DNA of 9,249 nt, taken from the NCBI GenBank assembly GCA_965602635.1, contig CBFCZU010000171.1:1-9249 (forward strand), read 5' to 3'. A program made the position numbers and the translations under genes. The stretch is from CBFCZU01 sp965602635 (GTDB lineage Bacteria; Planctomycetota; Phycisphaerae; SM23-33). Of the stretch, positions 6,919-9,249 are shown one piece after another (the first letter of the stretch is position 1; each line of letters starts with the position of its first letter). Under the pieces are notes generated by a model. It searched no databases. It worked only from the letters and a program-made list of their open reading frames with translations, and was not told where the DNA came from.

Positions 6919-8631
6919 TCAGGCCGAGTGCCTCCGCCTTCTGATCGCCAAAGCGCCCAACACCAGCAAGACCGCGGAGGCGGGCTCGGGCACCTGCCCG
7001 GGGCAGCCGACAAGGTAGTTGTTCGACCAGACGATGTAGTCCAGCCCGTCAATGGCACTGTCTTCGTTGAAGTTGCCGTCGTCCCAGTTGCCGGCCTGAC
7101 CGTAGTGGTTTGACCAGATGACGTAGTCGAGCCCGTCAACGCAGCCGTCGAAGGTGGCGTCGCCGTCGGGCGCCTCGGCCACGGTCAGTTGGGCGGTGTC
7201 CCAGTCCTTCATGTCGCCGTAGTCGGTATCGACGGTGATGGCCAGCTCGATCTGGTACATGCCGGCGGCCCCGCGGCCGTAGGCGAGAAGGTCGGCGTAC
7301 GTGACGGTAGGCGTCGCCCCGGTGGCGTCGCCAAAGACGTTGTCGCCGTCGAGGTCCCAACTGCTGGCGGAGATGACGTTCTGGTTGTGGTTGGGCAGGT
7401 CGGCGTTGGGGTTGTTGCCGGCGTAGGAGCCGGCGCCGTCGAGCGCGACGCTGCCGCCCAGCGTGCCGTGCTTGTACACCGTGTACGCCCCGCCGGCCTC
7501 GGCGTCGGGGTCGTAGTTGGCGGCGTAGCTCCAGGCCCAGGCGAAGGCGTTGCCGTGGGCGGCCCGCCAGGCCTGGAAGGCCTCCTCCATCCCCGGGGCG
7601 TGGGCGCCGTGGTCCCTGGCGGCGGGGTTCAGCGGGCGATACTCGGCGTCAAGGTTCGGGTTGCCGACGACCGTCCCGGTCTCCGGCGCCGGCAGGGACG
7701 GCGGCTTGGACCAGAAGTTGTCGGCGAAGGTGGTCGTGCCCGGCTCGGTGTACGGCCCGGCGGCCCAGGTCGAGCAATTGTAGTCGACGAGGTTGTTGGT
7801 GAAGCTGTTGTAGGCGGTAGTGACCCCGCCGCCGGAGTTCTCGTTGAGGAACCGCAGCACGGCCGAGGTGGGGTTGACGACTGTGTTGTAGGCGAAGTCG
7901 CAGTCCCGCACCGTGGTGTAGACCGCGCTGTAAGGGCTGCCGAGCAGGACGTTGCCCATGGCCACCTCGTCGGTGGAGTACATCCCGTTGCCGCCGAACT
8001 GGAGGCTCCGCTCCCCGGCGTTGTCGTGGACGTTGCGGTAGTAGCCGACGTTGTAGGAGCCGTTCTTGGCGTGGACGCCGCTGTTGCCGTTGTTGGTCAT
8101 GTAGCTGCGCATGATGAGCGTGTCGTGGACGGCCATGTGGTCAAAGCCGCAGTCGGCGCTGGTAGTGGCGTTGCAGTTGTAGAACAGCGTGTCGTAGGTT
8201 TGATCGGACTTCCAGCCGTCGGTGTTGGAACCGCCGACGGCCATGGTCACGTCGCAGTTGCGCATGATGATGTGATGCGTCAGCCCGCTGTTCTGGAGGT
8301 GGAAGCCTTCCTCTGTCGCTCCCTGCATGGTGATGCCGTCGAACAGCAGGTAGGTGCAATCGTAGATCTGCCAGCCCTCCGGCCCGGGGTTCTGGACCAC
8401 CGGTCGGTTGGCCGGATCCTGGGCGATGATCTGGATCAGGTTGCCCGGCGTGCCGTTCTTGCCGCTCAGCCACAGGTGCCCGTAAGTGCCGGGGGCCAGG
8501 ATCACGCGGTCGCCCGGAACGGCCGCCGCGAGGTGGCTCTTGTAGTTTGACGAGTTGGCGTAGCGGTCGGTGGCGCCGACGACCGTGCAGAGCGAAAGGA
8601 CGACGATCAGCGCAATAGAAGACGATCTCAT
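6919..8631 (-). CDS. Secreted beta-helix protein with dockerin-like repeats and PEP-CTERM signal
   Basis: A 570-residue exported protein. Residues 1-20 are a signal peptide with likely cleavage after VGA. Residues 25-335 look like a right-handed parallel beta-helix: an opening with PGDRVILAPGTYGHLWL (39-55), as in pectate-lyase and PL6-like folds, then recurring Asn- and Asp-rich turns (FDGITMQG, IIMRNCDV, VGYYRNVHDNAG, FTNNLVDYN). No catalytic residues could be assigned, so carbohydrate binding or lyase activity is only possible. Residues 381-487 resemble a PKD/Ig-like domain (SSWDLDGDNVFGD). Residues 489-542 carry two dockerin-like calcium loops, each ending in DGLDY-[VI]-[IV]-W-S-N-x-Y, with likely ligands D491, T493, D495, D499, D502 and N520, N522, D524, D528, D531. 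VPEP (547-550), a helix (552-563) and RRRR (564-567) form a PEP-CTERM signal, so an exosortase elsewhere should process it. ATG at 8631 is preferred over upstream non-ATG starts because of its Shine-Dalgarno and because the signal peptide begins there. Probably transcribed from its own promoter. Confidence 0.85.
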   Translation of the reverse strand: MRSSSIALIVVLSLCTVVGATDRYANSSNYKSHLAAAVPGDRVILAPGTYGHLWLSGKNGTPGNLIQIIAQDPANRPVVQNPGPEGWQIYDCTYLLFDGITMQGATEEGFHLQNSGLTHHIIMRNCDVTMAVGGSNTDGWKSDQTYDTLFYNCNATTSADCGFDHMAVHDTLIMRSYMTNNGNSGVHAKNGSYNVGYYRNVHDNAGERSLQFGGNGMYSTDEVAMGNVLLGSPYSAVYTTVRDCDFAYNTVVNPTSAVLRFLNENSGGGVTTAYNSFTNNLVDYNCSTWAAGPYTEPGTTTFADNFWSKPPSLPAPETGTVVGNPNLDAEYRPLNPAARDHGAHAPGMEEAFQAWRAAHGNAFAWAWSYAANYDPDAEAGGAYTVYKHGTLGGSVALDGAGSYAGNNPNADLPNHNQNVISASSWDLDGDNVFGDATGATPTVTYADLLAYGRGAAGMYQIELAITVDTDYGDMKDWDTAQLTVAEAPDGDATFDGCVDGLDYVIWSNHYGQAGNWDDGNFNEDSAIDGLDYIVWSNNYLVGCPGQVPEPASAVLLVLGALAIRRRRHSA

Positions 8632-8637
8632 CGGTCT

Positions 8638-8643
8638 CTCCTT
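8638..8643 (-). promoter_or_regulatory. Shine-Dalgarno of the beta-helix gene
   Basis: On the minus strand AAGGAG stands six bases before the ATG at 8631. It settles the start: the frame stays open 21 codons further upstream, but those codons lack this signal and would put a Pro/Arg-rich stretch ahead of the signal peptide. Confidence 0.75.
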
Positions 8644-8699
8644 CGGGGGACGAGGGGGGTCGAGCCTCGCCCATGGTGCCCACAGAATGAGCAATCACC

Positions 8700-8712
8700 T
8701 CACTTTAAGTGA
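8700..8712. repeat. Palindrome TCACTTTAAGTGA at the predicted transcription start
   Basis: Perfect six-base arms around one central base. It lies just downstream of the predicted -10 box of the minus-strand beta-helix gene, centred near the expected transcription start, which is a classic place for a repressor site. The regulator cannot be named from the sequence. Confidence 0.45.
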
Positions 8713-8728
8713 TATGCTACACCATATC
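8711..8728. repeat. Palindrome GATATG-N6-CATATC over the -10 box
   Basis: Perfect six-base arms separated by six bases, overlapping the predicted -10 box and part of the spacer of the beta-helix gene promoter. The size suits a dimeric helix-turn-helix protein. It shares two bases with the neighbouring TCACTTTAAGTGA palindrome, so the two could be one compound operator. Confidence 0.45.
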
Positions 8729-8741
8729 TCAGTCCTGTCAA
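8714..8741 (-). promoter_or_regulatory. Sigma70-type promoter of the beta-helix gene
   Basis: On the minus strand a perfect TTGACA (8741-8736) is followed after 16 bases by TAGCAT (8719-8714; four of six match TATAAT). The segment is locally AT-rich in otherwise GC-rich DNA. Transcription would start near 8707 and give a leader of about 75 bases before the ATG at 8631. Found by eye only. Confidence 0.6.
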
Positions 8742-8825
8742 CCGGGATTTTGCGGGCCGATGGTGCCCGCGGCCAGCGCCGGACCACCTGTGCTGAGCGC
8801 CGTCGAAGCAACGGAGGCCGGTCGG

Positions 8826-9249
8826 TCAGGCGTGGAGTGGGGCCTTCAACTGCACGAGGCCGAGGATGTCCACGAGATCGTCTTCGAGGGCGGCAAGGCT
8901 GCTGGCCGGGCTGTGCATCCCGGCGGCGCCAGTATCCGTCAGGACAGCCGGCTCCACTTCCTCAGGAACTCCGGCCGGGGCAATGGCGCGGAGCCTGTTA
9001 ACAGGCCATGCGGGCACGGCGGGCCCATCCTCCTGGCCGTCCGACAGGTCGGATTCCGACGGCGCCCCTGCTGCCCGGCTGGCCCCGCCTCCCAGGCCGG
9101 CGACTACGCCGGGCCCTAGTGGCGCCACTGAAGATGGCGGGATTGCGCCGCCGCCTGCCTCGCCCACAAGTTCGGACTCCGGCAGTTGGGCCGCGTCTGT
9201 GGCTGCGACTTCCTGCTCCGTCGCCTCGCCAACCATGCCGGTGGACGCT
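8826..9249 (-). CDS. C-terminal end of an unrecognised acidic low-complexity protein (5' partial)
   Basis: The frame is open from the right edge to a TGA at 8826-8828, giving about 140 residues; an ATG at 9236 lies inside it, but nothing marks it as the true start and the frame continues past the edge. The product is rich in Ala, Gly, Pro, Glu, Ser and Val and strongly acidic, with one Lys, three Arg and no Cys, Phe or Tyr, so it is probably disordered. Only the last 25 residues look structured: SLAALEDDLVDILGLVQLKA could form an amphipathic helix. Similar short acidic helices close some large planctomycete surface proteins, so this may be the tail of one; that is inference. G/C dominates third codon positions in this frame, less strongly than in the neighbours. 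It runs in the same direction as the beta-helix gene. The overlapping plus-strand frame (8709-9119) was judged less likely. Confidence 0.45.
   Translation of the reverse strand, partial: ASTGMVGEATEQEVAATDAAQLPESELVGEAGGGAIPPSSVAPLGPGVVAGLGGGASRAAGAPSESDLSDGQEDGPAVPAWPVNRLRAIAPAGVPEEVEPAVLTDTGAAGMHSPASSLAALEDDLVDILGLVQLKAPLHA

Noticed and set aside
7189..8550. 453-codon plus-strand open frame opposite the beta-helix gene.
   Set aside because: Almost only Val, Gly, Ala and Arg; mirror of the Asn/Asp/Tyr-rich codons of the real gene.
8632..8694. N-terminal extension of the beta-helix protein from a non-ATG start.
   Set aside because: The added 21 residues are Pro/Arg-rich and would bury the signal peptide; AAGGAG stands at the correct distance from the ATG at 8631.
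8709..9119. Plus-strand open frame of 136 codons near the right edge.
   Set aside because: No domain, mixed codon use and no Shine-Dalgarno seen; it starts inside the promoter palindromes of the minus-strand gene, and the minus-strand frame looks more protein-like.
1..9249. CRISPR array, insertion sequence, tRNA or rRNA.
   Set aside because: No regular repeat-spacer pattern, no transposase-like product or terminal inverted repeats, and no cloverleaf or rRNA-like stretch were seen by eye.

Overview
The window is GC-rich, densely coding bacterial DNA. It most likely comes from a Planctomycetota chromosome, perhaps a Phycisphaerae-like lineage. The pointers are a secreted beta-helix protein ending in a dockerin-like calcium-binding repeat plus a PEP-CTERM sorting signal, a DUF6785/DUF6784-type membrane protein, and a giant FtsX-type permease fused to an M28-peptidase-like ectodomain. 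All family names were read by eye from the translations; no search was run.

Left part, plus strand (1-6835): two genes form one translationally coupled unit. The first is the C-terminal 511 residues of a polytopic membrane protein (start outside the window). Its stop overlaps the start of the second in ATGA. The second gene encodes 1766 residues: a signal peptide, a PA-like domain, a degenerate M28 peptidase-like domain, an unassigned domain, a short TPR-like segment, three membrane helices, a complete FtsX/MacB-like permease interrupted by an extra membrane hairpin, and a C-terminal cytoplasmic domain. Such permeases normally need an ABC ATPase, and none is encoded here, so it should lie outside the window, probably upstream. 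The likely role is ABC-type work on the cell envelope with a large outer sensing or binding domain, but the substrate is unknown.

Middle (6836-6918): a short gap between convergent genes, holding only a small hairpin.

Right part, minus strand (6919-9249): one complete gene for a 570-residue exported beta-helix protein with dockerin-like and PEP-CTERM ends. It has a good Shine-Dalgarno and a recognisable promoter overlapped by two palindromes, which suggests repressor control. Upstream of it, and in the same direction, is the 3' end of another gene running off the right edge. That gene encodes an acidic, low-complexity tail, perhaps of a large surface protein. No RNA genes, CRISPR arrays, insertion sequences or defence genes were seen.
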